In this document: one piece after another, positions 46,413 to 58,534 of the stretch
How the letters are laid out: each line of letters starts with the position of its first letter
How positions within the stretch are numbered: the stretch's first letter is position 1
Assembly (NCBI RefSeq): GCF_000972845.2
Contig: NC_040028.1
Location: 17,916,871 to 17,980,870 of the forward strand
Length of the DNA: 64,000 nucleotides
Source: Larimichthys crocea
Taxonomy: Eukaryota; Chordata; Actinopteri; Sciaenidae
Reading direction: 5' to 3'
Notes under the pieces: model-generated
Told to the model about the DNA's origin: nothing
Seen by the model: the letters and a program-made list of their open reading frames with translations, nothing else
Database searches by the model: none
Position numbers and translations under genes: made by a program

Positions 46413-47369
46413 ACAGTCCGTTTTTATAGTAAAGAGCAGTTTATCCGCATGTTGGTGCCTCTCGGTGTCCGCTATGCGCTGCCTGGAGCTCACAGGACTC
46501 AGACCGAGACTAACGGGACTGTACCACTTCACACAGGGAGGTGAGTCCACACACAAACAACACACTCAAACACCTCCCATACTCTGTCATCTAAACACAC
46601 TGTTAATACAGCTGTTTATTTAGTCTGTGCAATGCAATTTTTAATCTTCTGCAGCGGGGTGTAGGTGCATGTTGTGCCCGTCAGATAGAGAGGTCCAGTC
46701 GGTATGAAGGTGGTAGAAGAAGGAGGAGGAGGAGCAGGGGGGGAGCTCCATGATGAAACCAGGTCAGATGGAGGGAGACTGGAAGTCAGTCAGAGTTGAG
46801 GGTGCAGAGAAACTTTGTCTGTATAGTGATGACACACAAACTGCTTTTGCATGTATGCTATAAAGCAAACATGAATCCAAAACATTCAAGACCATCCACA
46901 GGTGAAGTGAATAACATTAATTGTTGTAAAAGTCTTGTTACCATGGCATCGGATATATGAAGCAGCAAATCAACATTTCCTCAAAGTTGATGTTGGAAAG
47001 CAGGAAAAATGGGCAACTGTCAGGATTTGAGCAACCTTTGACAAGTGCCAAATTGACCTTTTTCACAGCAGCTATTTTGACTTGAAATAGTGGGTAAACC
47101 AATTATTCTAATTAAGGTCCCATTCCATTCAGGTCAAACAGAATTAGGGTGCTGCTGGAAAGGCTCTGTTGCAATAAATGGAACTGAACCTTGATTAATA
47201 TCGTTGGAAACTATTATTTCATGTCAAAATAGCTAGACGACAGAGCATCTCCGAAATTTCAGCTCTTGTGTTCCTGGTCTGCAAGGGTCAGTTTAAAAGT
47301 GGTCCAAGGAAGGGTGAATCTGGTGGCCCCAAGTCTCATTGATGCACCAGTTCACGGTGCTGATTTGAC

Positions 47370-47500
47370 CTTCAAATTTCCCAGGTCTCAATCCAATCAA
47401 GCATCTGTGGCATGTGCTGGACAAACAAGTCCGATCCATGGAGGGTCCACCTTGCAACTTATAAGATGTCAAGGATCTGCAACCTATCTGGTCCAATCCA
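47370..47500 (+). pseudogene. Extra 3' fragment of a Tc1-like transposase
   Basis: This stretch repeats part of the element at 47990-48070: TCAAGCATCTGTGGCATGTG and ACAAGTCCGATCCATGGAGG correspond to the region encoding IEHLWDVL and KQVRSMEAP there. The frame is broken at once. It is a second, older or rearranged piece of the same kind of element. Confidence 0.65.
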
Positions 47501-47619
47501 ACGGACGAGCTACTGTAGCTTAAATTGCTTAAAAAGTTAATGCTGGTTCTGATAGAAAGGTGTCAGAACAAATAATGTATTGCTAGGTTAGGTAGCTGCA
47601 GATCAGTCAGGGTGTACAT

Positions 47620-48170
47620 GCTGACCCTTGTCCACTGCTGAAAGTGCCAACAATGGGCATGTGAGCATCATGGAAGAAGGTGACCTGGTCTGATGAATCA
47701 CATTTTACCTGGGGAACACTAAGGTAAACCATGGGGAAAAGGCAAACCGGTGGAGGCAGTGAGCAATGTTCTGCTGGGAAACCTTGAGTCCTGCCATTCA
47801 TGTGGATGTTATTTTGACATGTATCACCTACCTTAGTGGTACCGTTGTATTGTTGACCATTTATAAACTTTCATGGAAATGGTATTCCAGGATGGCAGTT
47901 GCCTCTTTCAGGATAATGAACGCTGCCATAAAGCAAAAATGGAAAGTTTTGTGGAACCCAACGAGTTCAAGTTGTTGACTTGGCCTCCAAATTCCCCAGA
48001 TCTCAATACAATCGAGCATCTGTGGGATGTGCTGCACAAACAAGTCCGATCCATGGAGGCCCCACCTCACAACATACAGGACCTGAAGGTTTTGCTGCTA
48101 ACATCTTGGTGCCACATACCACAGCACACCTTTAGAGGTCCAGTGGAGTCCACGCCTCGACCATAACCGT
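47620..48170 (+). pseudogene. Degenerate Tc1/mariner-type transposase
   Basis: The plus strand from 47873 encodes a 97-residue open stretch with CLFQDNERCHKA, LLTWPPNSPDLNTIEHLWD and RSMEAPPHN. These are the C-terminal half of a Tc1-like DDE transposase, with the second Asp in QDN and the final Glu in IEHLWD. Upstream, ESHFTWG-like and other fragments can be followed back to about 47620, but with frame breaks. The N-terminal DNA-binding part is missing. No terminal inverted repeats were found. The copy is inactive. Confidence 0.8.
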
Positions 48171-48280
48171 TTTTCAACTGTTCAAATGTTTTTAAATTGT
48201 CAGAAATAACTGGCTCAGATAAACCAAGCAATGATCTTCTTAAGCTGATGTGTGGAATCACAAACAGTTGACCAACAGTC

Positions 48281-48286
48281 TTTATT
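48281..48286 (-). terminator. gpa33: Poly(A) signal AATAAA, probable gpa33 3' end
   Basis: TTTATT on the plus strand gives AATAAA on the minus strand about 1.05 kb after the gpa33 stop codon. Position makes it a reasonable end, but it has not been tested against alternatives. Confidence 0.4.
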
Positions 48287-48756
48287 GAACTTGATTTGAT
48301 TTAGCTTCATAAAAAAGAATTCTCACATTTATCATTTATCACACAAAAACATGAACAAAAAAAAGTTGCAAAGATGTTACAAATGATTCAGTTTCAACAA
48401 AACAAATACTTTCCCTCCCACACACATTAAACATAGGTTTTAAAATAGATGTTGATTTATAGCTCAGGTTCAGCTGACGCACAACAGAACAATCTTCATT
48501 AGTTTTAATCTATCATGTATCTAATCTTTAATCAAGGTTAAAAAGACTTACCATCAAAAATAATGTACACATTTTACATGGTGGAGTGACAAAAAAAACC
48601 TGTTCCTGCCTGAAACAATGTGTTCATGAAACAAACAAACAAACAAACAGTATCAACATTGATATCAATAGCAATGCTGAAAAGGATTTACAAACACATT
48701 TTCTGTACTTAACATTAGAAGAAATTGAATTTTCAGTGTATTATTGATTTTACCCT

Positions 48757-48793
48757 GCAGGCAACGTTAAATGATATATTTAACGTAGCCTGC
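48757..48793. repeat. Small hairpin, 16-base arms with one mismatch
   Basis: GCAGGCAACGTTAAAT and, after a GATAT loop, ATTTAACGTAGCCTGC are complementary except at one position. It lies in the presumed gpa33 3' UTR. Confidence 0.75.
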
Positions 48794-49336
48794 AACATAT
48801 ATATATATGTTGACAGCACCTCAACTTCCTTCAATGAAAGTTGAATATTGAGTAATTTGTTTAATGCTTTCCTACTCAACTGTAGAGAGACTCTTTGTGA
48901 TACGTCAAAGTTGATATGATGAAACTACGATGGCACCCAATACGGGGACTTCTGGGCATTAAAAACCATCTTGGGTTTCTTATTAGTGGATATTTTAAAA
49001 AGTCATATCAAAAATCTGGAACATACAGCGTTATCAATGGGATCTAAAGTTGTGCTCTGAATTGTAAAACCTAATAAAAAGTAGATTCGTGGATTTGCTT
49101 GAGCAGGCAATAGAAGTCCAAGCTACAGTACCTTGGCAATCAGACCTGAAACAGTTTAGTAACAAGCTGCCTACTCTTCATTCTCAAATAATGGCCTTTA
49201 TTTCCTCAGTTCCCCAGACTAATGAGACTATAATTTGAATGCCAGGTTCGATATAAAAAATTTGCGAGGATGCGCAAATAAATGTTGCTGTTGGCATTAA
49301 AATAACATTCAGTAACACAACTTATTCGTATCAGTT

Positions 49337-52300
49337 TCAGTACTGATCGATGTATTCGATGTGATCACGGCTGCTTCGATGGCGATCGCTGTGCTCATCA
49401 AGGTGTTCGCGACTGCCACCATAACGATCGCGACTTCCACCGTAACGATCGCGTTGGTCCTCGAGCCTATCGCGACTTCCACCGTAACGATCGCGCTGAT
49501 CCTCGAGCCTGTCGCGACTACCACCGTAACGATTGCGTTGATCCTCGAGCCTGTCGCGACTTCCACCGTAACGATCGCGCTGATCCTCAAGCCTGTCGCG
49601 ACTTCCACCGTAACGATCACGCTGATCTTCGAGTTTATCGCGACTTCCGCGATAGTAATCATCCTTCATGGTACCATCGCGGTAACGTTGAGAATCAATA
49701 TCACTGCCCTTGCCATCATGCCTTTCCTTACCACTATTATAACTGTGTTGATCATCCTCAAAATGTTTAGCTGTTACTACGGTGTACTCCTTTTGAGCAA
49801 CAATTGGTTTGTCTTGGTTGAGGTCCTTCATCTCGTTTGGCTCATCCCGGTACGGCTCTCCAGCTTTAGGACCATCATCGTCATAAAACTCTCCAGGGGA
49901 ACTAACCAAAACATAAAGAGAAAATTATGAGGCTTGGTCATTGGATGAGTTATTTAAAGCATGTGTAAACACCACTTAGATACTAGCAATCAACATAATA
50001 ACATAATTGTTGGCAGTAGACTGAAGATACAGTACAGGACACATACTTTTCAACATTCTCGTTGTTTTTGCCCTTTTTCCGGCAGCAACAGAAAATGACA
50101 ATCCCCAGAACCACAACACCTGCGATGACTCCTCCAATTATACCTGCAGTGGACCCAATGTTCATGCTCCCTGGGGAGGAAAAATAAGGGGTGTTCACAT
50201 TACTTAATCAAGGGCTAAAACCCACTTTTGGTTTACACTTTGGACAAACAATCATAAGATGTTTACCCATGATTGAGATGACATATTTATATATTTTTTT
50301 ATATGAAGATCTATTTTTTTGCCTTTTTACGTTTTTATTTTTGAGAAGAGTGACAGGAAATGTCCACAGAGCCACAGGTCAGATTTGAACCCTGGGCTGA
50401 GCCTTCGTACATGGGGCAGTTGCTCTACCAACTGAGCTAAATTACACCCCGATGAGATTTATATTTAATTGTTTGTATTTTCACTTTTACCAGTACAAAA
50501 GGAAAGGTATGTATGGTATGGTACGTATGAGGACTAAGCAATGTGCTGCAGTGTTGCACCGTTGCAGGTTATGATGAGTTTATAGCCTTCCCTGAAACAG
50601 GACATTTCGTTACACTGAACTCTGCTATAGTAGCATTGAAAAGTAGCTTGAACGCAGTGAGTGAATACTACAGTGGATGCCCTAAAAGAAGCTTTTTAAC
50701 CTGACTTGTAACCCCCAGAATTATGTGGTTAGCTCATCGTATGCTTCTTGGCTTTAAAGGTAGCATTAAGTAAAGTTAGCGTTACTACTGTAGGTAGTAA
50801 TATCAAACCAAAAAAACAAAAAAAATCCAAGGGGGTAACAATCATGTTAATAGGTAAGCATGCAAATCATGTTGAAACACTTACTAGGCACCACAGCTAA
50901 GGTAAGGTTGCAGTTGGCAGACCCGATTCGATTTTCTGATGTGCAAATGAAGAACCCAGATGTTTCTCTTGAGATGTTGAAGAGAGACAGAACTCCATCC
51001 TCTGCAACGTAATGACAGAAAACAGACAAAACAATGCTGATACGTTGGGATGTTTTGCACACGACGGGCAACAAAGTCACACATGGTTGAAATGCATACT
51101 TTGGTTTGCCTTCGGTGGAAAATCTCTGGGCCTGTTTTCAACGCTGAAAGTCGTCCATTGATATGCAGGTTGAGGGGATCCCTCCTCAGACCTGCAGGTG
51201 AGGGTGATGTCTTGCCAGTACTCTGCGCTTCCCTGAATCTCGCAGATTGGTTTAGAGGGAGGCACTGGAAGAAAACAAAGAATCTCACTCTTGAAAAGTC
51301 GTGAAAGTCTGTGAAAATCATTGACGGCATAAAGAATGGACGGCGTATGCAAATACAATTATTCACAGTAGACATAAATAGACTTGTCAGTGATGAATTC
51401 TCACCTAGAACCAGCAGGGAAGTGGAGGCAGAGGGCGTTCCCTCATCATCACCTTGAATCTTGACACTGCACTCGTAACGGCGGCTGTCCTGCATGGTCA
51501 CCTTTGTTAAGCGCAGTGTGCTCAATTGTCTGTCCATGTCAACCTCCAGAAAGGCTCTGCCTTCGTAAACAGGTGCAATGTCGATCTGACCATTAATATA
51601 GAAGGTTCCCACGCTTTGCTGGAGAAATAAACGGAAACATATTATGCAAAGATGCCATCCCACAGTCCTCAAATCACTTTTGTGAGATCAAAAACAGTCT
51701 TTGTGGGTATTTAGTAGTGTTGTTGATTGATTCAGGGCCAAATCTTGACAGCTTAGTGAAGGTTTTTAAGATAAATATGCAGAGCTGCCTCCCTCTACTG
51801 GTTGAAACTTGGCTATTTGCATTTGATTTTTGCTATTGGCTGATTATGGTGGCAGCCTCCGTCACCATCCAACCCGTCCCACTTCACCTGTATTCCTGCT
51901 ACACCAAAGAACAATGCAATGATATTGTACCACTTATCATGAAAGCAGAAAATATGAGTATGAGGTGTATATAAGTGTGTGTGCAGGTGGAGCAAAGTTT
52001 CCATAATTTGGTACTCCTAAATTTGATCAAAAATTTACGTCTGCACGTGATAAATCTAGAAGGATGAAGATACAAAGGCTGACGAGTTGAAGATTAGATG
52101 TTTAGACCACAGTGGTACTAGTAAAGTATTATTGTGTAGTGATTGAATGTATAACTATATCAACTACATTTATTTCCGGACTGACACACCTTAAAATCGG
52201 CAATGATTGGCTGTAGTGAGTAACAGTTTCTATACGTAGGTGTCCTGTGCTTTATATTTGATTGTTGATTAGTTTCACTTTAGAGCATACAAGCTCCTCC

Positions 52301-53474
52301 CTACTGTACAGTGGTAATGACCTTTGTTCAGCCGGTGATGAATAAATAAAGATTGCCTCTTGCACAGAACTCACTGCTGCACACAATGAATGGAAACAAG
52401 TAACAATGATTGTAACAATTTAAATTGAAGAATGAGTCTAATACTTCTTAGATTAAAGATATAGGGCTACAAATGACGATTATTTTCACGATTCAAGATC
52501 ATTTTCTTGATTAATAAAATGGTTTAAGTAAAGAAAATTGGTTGTGTTGTCCAACAAACAGGCTGAAAACTAAAAATATTCAGTTTGTTATCACATTTGT
52601 AAGTGAAAGCAGGGAAAGTTGCTCTGCTCGAACAAAGATAGAAATTGTTGCTGATTATTCTTCAGTAGACTGACTGTCTCTCCCTGCACTTTATATAATT
52701 TGTTATCTTTGTCATTTCTATGTATTTTTAACTGTGCAAAATTCAAACTCAGACTTGTGAGAGTTGAGAAATGCTGGATCCTACACTTCCCATAATGCAG
52801 CTCAAATGCTGTTAGACCCTCCCTGCCTGGTTAACACCCACGTCTTTCACACTTTCAAGCCCCCAGTTTTATTTTCTGTACTCTTAAAGCTGAACCTGAG
52901 TTTCCCCCTCTGTAAGTTAACCTCGGTGTGCTGTATGGTGTTATGTTGTGTGCATGCATCTTTAGTTCTCACCATTGTACCCTCACCCTCATTTAGAGGG
53001 AAAGCTTCCCAACTGAGGAAGAACATGCCGCTGACAGGTCTGGCTGGGACAAAGTTACAGGTCATTGTAATCTCAGCTCCTCTTGCAACTTCATATTGTG
53101 CCACTGGGATAGAAACCTCCACATTTCGGCAGCACGGAAGTACTGAAATAAAAAGAAATACATCATAACAGACTTACCGGTCGTGGTCATTTATTTGGTG
53201 TGTTATTGATATCTGCTTGTATAATGTGAGAAAAACATCAATCAATTTAATATGACCAACTTCAACTAAGTAAAAATAATATACAGTAAGTTTCTTTCAA
53301 AGCAAACTGAGTAAAACCAGTCCTTCTTCCGGGGGTGAGTAGTAAGAAGTTGGGTTAATGATTAACCTAAAGGTGTGGTGGCAGTTTATATAAATGAGAA
53401 AGAATACAAGCATAAAGCCTACCTGTGAGGATCAGAAATAACTTTCTCCATCCAAGCTGACTCTTTGTCGTCAT
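49337..53474 (-). CDS. gpa33: Cell surface A33 antigen-like protein, complete, with enlarged repeat tail
   Basis: GPA33 is an epithelial surface protein of the CTX/JAM-like group with V- and C2-type Ig domains. Exons in gene order: 53423-53474, 52973-53142, 51405-51618, 51100-51264, 50885-51001, 50047-50170, 49337-49901. Phases join: 1407 bases, 468 residues (human about 319). Exon 1 is a signal peptide (MTTKSQLGWRKLFLILT). Exons 2-3 form the V domain (TMTCNF, RRYECSVK). Exons 4-5 form the C2 domain (VPPSKPICEI, ITLTCRSEEGSP, FFICTSEN), close to the human VPPSKPECGI and GYYICTSSN. Exon 6 is the helix IGGVIAGVVVLGIVIF plus CCCRKK. Exon 7 is a 188-residue hydrophilic tail with tandem RDRLEDQRDRYGGS repeats, which the human protein lacks; this explains the extra length. 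Position next to ildr2 and pou2f1 supports the name. Confidence 0.9.
49415..49645 (-). repeat. gpa33: Coding tandem repeat, 42-bp unit, five and a half copies, in gpa33 tail
   Basis: Five full 14-residue units of the form SRD(R/K)LEDQR(D/N)RYGG plus a half unit SRDRYGG fill 231 bases. The units differ by only a few bases, so the array is recent or kept alike by recombination. All lengths are multiples of three and the frame is kept. The unit alternates Arg, Asp and Glu with a Gly-Gly hinge. Confidence 0.9.
50364..50451 (-). mobile_element. tRNA-derived SINE head
   Basis: The minus strand has an A box (TAGCTCAGTTGGTAGAGCA) and a B box (GGTTCAAATC), with GCCCCATGTACGAAGGCT between them. This resembles the head of a widespread fish SINE rather than a working tRNA. 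Boundaries and tail are indistinct. It lies in gpa33 intron 5. Confidence 0.7.
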
Positions 53475-54746
53475 TGTTGAAGGAGGATTAAAAAAAGTCC
53501 AGCCAATAAAAAAAATAAAATTGATGCTTTCTGTCCAAGAGCGCGAGAGTCCGCCTAACCTTCAGGGTGAACTCCCAGGTATGAAGACTCTTCCTGTTAA
53601 TAAGTCATAACAGCTACAGGTCACATGTCACCAGAGGGCCAATCGTTGATCTGTTTTCCTTTAAAATCAGGTGTTAGTTTTCAGTTTTAGATCTACTTTT
53701 TATCTAACAAAATGTAATTACAGATTAGTGTAATCTGGAGTGCTATACAACAAAAGAAGGCTTAAATAATAAAATATATTGTCATTATGGTGAAACCTTA
53801 TTTATATGGCATTTTTAGGGAATAAAGTAGCATTTTAAATGACAGTACAACACTAATATTTCATGGCAACAGCTTTATTTTACAGAGCATTCTTGTGATA
53901 CTTAATGTCATTTATATGGCAAAAAAACAACAACTTGTAAATATATGGTTAAATATAGAATAATATCTACTAATACCTACTAATATCCTTTAGGAAGTCA
54001 TATTTCATGGCAAAATCTTTATTTTATACAGCATTTATATGGTATTTTCATAATTATATAGAAAAACAGTGTTTTCTTTGATTTAAAAAAAGAGCATGTA
54101 TTTTTATGTAAAATATGGAATAAAACACCAACTTTAAAAATGAAATCAACAGTAGTAACATCCTTTTACTTTAATATTATGTTATTATTATTATTACGGT
54201 ACAATCCTGACAGTTTTTTACCGTAGAAATAACAATTTATTTTTACATGAACTATGACTGTGGCAGTTATTTTGTATATCACAGTCATATTTCATGGCAC
54301 AACCTTTATTTATCTTTTATTTATACAGAATAAAATTTGTATGAGTACTTTATACTTCAAAAAAGTATGAAGTATAAAGTAAAGACTTGCTGTGCTGTGA
54401 TATTCTGCATCCACATCTGGTGTTGCACTCAGTTTGACCTGCAGGCTGCAGTGTTGCATTGACAACAACCCTACGTCCGTTATGTACAAAAAGTTTATCA
54501 CTAATTTGTAAATCTCTAAAGATTAGAAAACCTTTGAATTTGTTTCTTTAACTTGCTGAACTGTTATTTTAAAGGCAGGGAGTCTGAATATGATGAATTT
54601 TATGAGACTTGCAGTTAATTTTAAGAGAGTTGTGACTTTGCTGGTAATGAGACAGTGCACTCATTCAGTGGTTTTGGTGGCATGAGGCTGCAGATACAGA
54701 TGCAACTCTGGCCAATCATGCAGCAGTCAGCAAATCAGCTGTGGTG

Positions 54747-54800
54747 AAGTATTCAGTCTGTCATAGGATTAATGTTAAGCCTATGACAGACTGAATACTT
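54747..54800. repeat. Perfect hairpin, 21-bp stem, 12-base loop
   Basis: The left arm 54747-54767 (AAGTATTCAGTCTGTCATAG plus G) is exactly complementary to 54780-54800. The loop is ATTAATGTTAAG. The flanks show no terminal-repeat element. Confidence 0.9.
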
Positions 54801-55017
54801 TGGTTTAACCATTTGTTGTGTGAGAAAGAACCAAGATTTTACATCTTCACATGGGGAAAAGGGACTGAAAAAATAAACACAAATAACATTGTTTCTTTTA
54901 AATAATGATGGAGGAATATGTTTAATGTTATTCAAATAGAAATGGGAGTCCTTAAACTTTTCTTTAATTTTTAGCTTTTTGTAAAATATTGATAATTTGA
55001 CCTCTACGGGCCTCAAA

Positions 55018-55255
55018 CAGGGCGGCACAGTAGTGTAGTGTTTGGCGCTGTCACCTCACAGCAAGAAGCTTCCTGGTTCAGATCCTCTGGCTTCCTCCCA
55101 CAGTCCAAAAACATACAGATTAACAGGTTAGCTGGTTAACTAATGACTAAAATGCTAATATGTGTAAATATGAGTGTGAATGTTCGTCTCTATGTGTCAG
55201 AACTGATGACCTGTCGAGGGTGTATGCCGCCTGGAAAACAGATGGCTGGATGGGC
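55018..55255 (+). mobile_element. Teleost SINE-like repeat
   Basis: GGGCGGCACAGTAGTGTAGT, CTGTCACCTCACAGCAAGAA, TTCCTCCCACAGTCCAAAAA and ATTAACAGGTTAGCTGGTTA follow the consensus of a very common fish repeat. Internal parts are missing. Relatives are at 37288-37575 and 18880-18985. Confidence 0.65.
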
Positions 55256-56448
55256 CTCAAACAACATCCTCTAATGTACAAAAGAGGATAGAATATTTTA
55301 TAAACTTTTAAATGTAAAATCTTAATTTGAAAAGTAAGTAAAACTAGAAAGTAAAAGGTCAATGTTTTTTTGTTGAGCGAAATAGACATACTTACGTATC
55401 ACACAAGTACATCAAAAGTAAGTACAGTGCTCAGTCAGTTTACTGATATGGTTAATTAAAGCCAGTAAATTATTTAATCGTAATTAATTTATTTAATTTT
55501 AGATCTACTTTTGTATCTATTTTTACGGCTGTGCCAGGTGCCTTTTGATTTACCTTTTCCACTTTAGCCATTCTGACATGAAATAACCGGTAAACACAGG
55601 TGTTACCAAACAGAGTCAAGGTGCTGCTGTGGTGCATGTTGTCACATATCACTGGATATTCACTGTGATACATGTTTCATGTATACATGAGCACTTAAAA
55701 TCCCTTTTTTGCAGATGTAAACACTTAATTTAACACTTAATAACACTTTGCAATGCAGTTTTTAAGCACATAGAATAACTTGCCTTTTATTATATTAACT
55801 ATAACCTACCATAACTTACAGCTAATGAATTATTGATAACCCAGTGTAACATAGCTGTAATAACATGAACAAACCCTTATAGTGTCATAAAACATGTATT
55901 ATTTATGCACACAAATCATTCAAAGGCAGTCGTAACACTATTGTAAATGTATTTGTAGTATAAGTAGTACGAGTTATCAGGCTATGTAGTGTTTCTGATG
56001 TGCAAACAAAGGGTTAACACAGGGTACAGCCCTTTACATCTTTGACCAGTTAATTAATCTGCACACTGGGTGAGTGAATCAAGGAAGGTGATGTAATCTA
56101 ATGGGTTATCTTGCTATATTGAGAGCAGATCAATGTGCAGAATGCAGGAAGTGGCTCGGATAAAAGGAAATATGTCCCCACTTATGTTCCAATATTCCTG
56201 CATATTGGAGAAGTGAAATTTCCTCTATCTGGTCATAAGGTCACCAACACATCTGACAACTGGTGAAAAGTGAAAATATTACATGGTTTCTGGACATTTA
56301 TGAGCTTCTCTGAGTAAAAACCAAACATCCCTTTTCCTCAGTGATCAGAAAGTAAGGAATGACTACAGTAAAAGTATAGCGGTATCATTGGGAAACACAT
56401 GACTAAAGAGACTCAAAGGACAATAACATGCTATTATATAATCATTAT

Positions 56449-56453
<5 letters not shown>

Positions 56454-56490
<37 letters not shown>
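56454..56490. repeat. CTA microsatellite
   Basis: About twelve uninterrupted ACT/CTA triplets. Confidence 0.9.
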
Positions 56491-57039
56491 GCTAAACTTT
56501 CACCTTTCAAAACGAGTATTTTACAGAGCAGAGGACGTCACAGAAGGCCAAGTTAAGATCAAGAAAAGTAAAAAGTAAAACCCTGTGTGTACACACACAG
56601 ACATACAGTATGAACATACGTACAGTATGATATTTAGATATTAAAAGAACAAAACCTAAATGTAAACAGTGAGAATAAATGTAATTAACAACATTGTACT
56701 GGTAATTAAAAGCTTAGCAATAAAAGGACAGCGGAATAGTATTAAGAGGTGTAAATATATATAAGATGGGGGCATAAAAAGACATAAAAAATAACATTAC
56801 ACTGATATTAAAGGCATATCTGGTTAAGGGTGAAATCATAGTCGTAAATCATAAAAAGACGATAATTGCTTCAAACTTTCCATGAAACTTCTAAATGGCC
56901 AGCCAAAAGATTTCTACAAATGCCAAAAATAAAACTCCAGTCAGTCAGTTTTTATTCATCTTGAGTAACACTGCATTATTTTTGGGTACACTCATAACTT
57001 GTTCCTGTCTAAAAGTCTGGGTCTGACTCATAGATAAAA

Positions 57040-58440
57040 ATTATACTTTTTATGAACCATTACATTTTCTCTCTGTCTCTCTCTAAAGATTGAGGCTGTC
57101 TCATTTTTATACAGATTACAACAGACAGATTTATACTTTATAAATATATCTATATAAATACATTAGAGGAGAAGGGGTAGGAATATATAAGTGTACGCTT
57201 CTTCCTACTCCTTTTTGAACAATTTAGTTGATTTAACTTAAATAATGTTACATGTGTCTGTGTCAGAGGTCAATTATCAGTGTTTGTTGTTGTTCTCTGA
57301 CACAGCATTGTACCTGAGGGTACTGGGTGTGGACTTCACAGAGAAAAACAAAAGATAGATGACTATTTAAGTATGTAAATAAGTCTCTCACACACACACA
57401 GACACACTCTCTCTCTTTTATCTACTTTCCTCAGGGGCCTATTAAGTGTCTGTGCCCTTATACCTGTATACCCGTGTGTGTGTGAGCCAAGACAAGATTG
57501 TTTATTTGTCTGTAAATAGGCTCACTTACCTAAAATAAAAAAATGAATAAAATAAATAAATTAACTTATAAAACTTTGTACACGCTTTTATATATATAGA
57601 TATATATATATATATATATATATAATTATACATATATAGTATATATAGATATATATATATATAAAAATATAGTAGATATAGGGATGATCAATAAAAGATA
57701 CTTTTGTATGGACCATTAAATGTTTTTCTCTCTCTCTCTAAGAGATTGGCTTGCCTCATTTTTTATAACAGATACAAACACACAGATGTATCTATATATA
57801 TATATATAATATAGTATGAGTGTATGACTGTAGGTGTACTGTAGTGTCTGTAACCGTACCCCGTGTGTGTGTGAGCCAGACGATATTGTTTATTTGTCTG
57901 TAAATAGCCCACAAACTAAAATAAATAAATGAATAAAAAATAAATTAACTTATAAACTGTGTGTGTGTGTATTATAAATATATATATATAGATTAATATA
58001 TTTCTGGGGTGACTCAGATAAAAAACCATTAAATTTTCTCTTCTCTCTTGAGATTGAGGCTGTCTCCTTTTTATACAAAAACAAACACAGATTTATGACT
58101 TATCTATTCATTCTAGTATATATATCTATCTAGTACTATATATATATCTTTATATTACTATTATATATCTACGACACACCGTATCATTTTCCCCTCAATA
58201 CCTTACATGTGTCTGTGTCAGGGGGTTAATCATCAGTTCTTGTTGTTGTTCTCTACCTGAGGGTACTGGGTGTGGACTTTAAGGACCGTCCGCCCCAAAT
58301 TCACAGAGAAAAACAAAAGCTGGATGACTATTTAAGTATGTAAATAAGTCTCACACACACACACACACACACTCTGTCTTTTATCTAGTTTCCTCAGGGT
58401 CCTGGTGAGTGTGCGCGTGTCTGTGCCCGTGCCCGTGTAC
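57040..58440. repeat. Triplicated, noisy block directly upstream of pou2f1
   Basis: Three partial copies start near 57062, 57720 and 58025 with TCTCTCTCTAAAGATTGAGG or a variant. Copies one and three share TGAGGGTACTGGGTGTGGAC and ATGACTATTTAAGTATGTAA. Copies one and two share TTGTTTATTTGTCTGTAAAT. Differences are mostly small gaps in AT, CT and GT runs, with TA microsatellite in between. The third copy leads into the pou2f1 5' UTR. Confidence 0.75.
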
Positions 58441-58443
58441 CCG

Positions 58444-58452
58444 TGTGTGTGT

Positions 58453-58489
<37 letters not shown>

Positions 58490-58492
58490 TCT
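58444..58492. repeat. GT microsatellite in the probable pou2f1 5' UTR
   Basis: GT runs with two TCTCTG interruptions end about 40 bases before the pou2f1 ATG. Confidence 0.85.
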
Positions 58493-58534
58493 GGCAGCAG
58501 GCTCAGGGCTGGGATTTCGGGTTAAATATTCAAA

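Larger units (their letters stand above)
46413..49336. other. Intergenic DNA between ildr2 and gpa33
   Basis: The left end is the ildr2 5' flank. The middle holds Tc1-like remnants (47370-47500 and 47620-48170). The right ~1.05 kb is probably the gpa33 3' UTR, given a poly(A) signal at 48281-48286. A ~37-base hairpin lies at 48757-48793. No further gene is evident. Confidence 0.6.
53475..58534. other. Divergent intergenic DNA between gpa33 and pou2f1
   Basis: gpa33 runs left and pou2f1 runs right from this ~5-kb region, so both promoters lie in it. It is AT-rich and holds a 21-bp-stem hairpin (54747-54800), a SINE-like repeat (55018-55255), a CTA microsatellite (56454-56490) and a triplicated block (57040-58440) just before pou2f1. 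No coding exon was found. Confidence 0.6.

Noticed and set aside
49415..49645. CRISPR-like regular repeats
   Set aside because: The repeats are contiguous, in frame and coding, with no spacers, in a vertebrate gene.
49361..49930. 189-codon open frame on the plus strand across the gpa33 tail
   Set aside because: It is the antisense shadow of the 42-bp coding repeat; the minus frame has exon borders, correct phases and a family match.
50364..50451. Possible tRNA gene on the minus strand
   Set aside because: A and B boxes are present, but the acceptor stem and arm structure do not close well and the sequence follows a fish SINE head.
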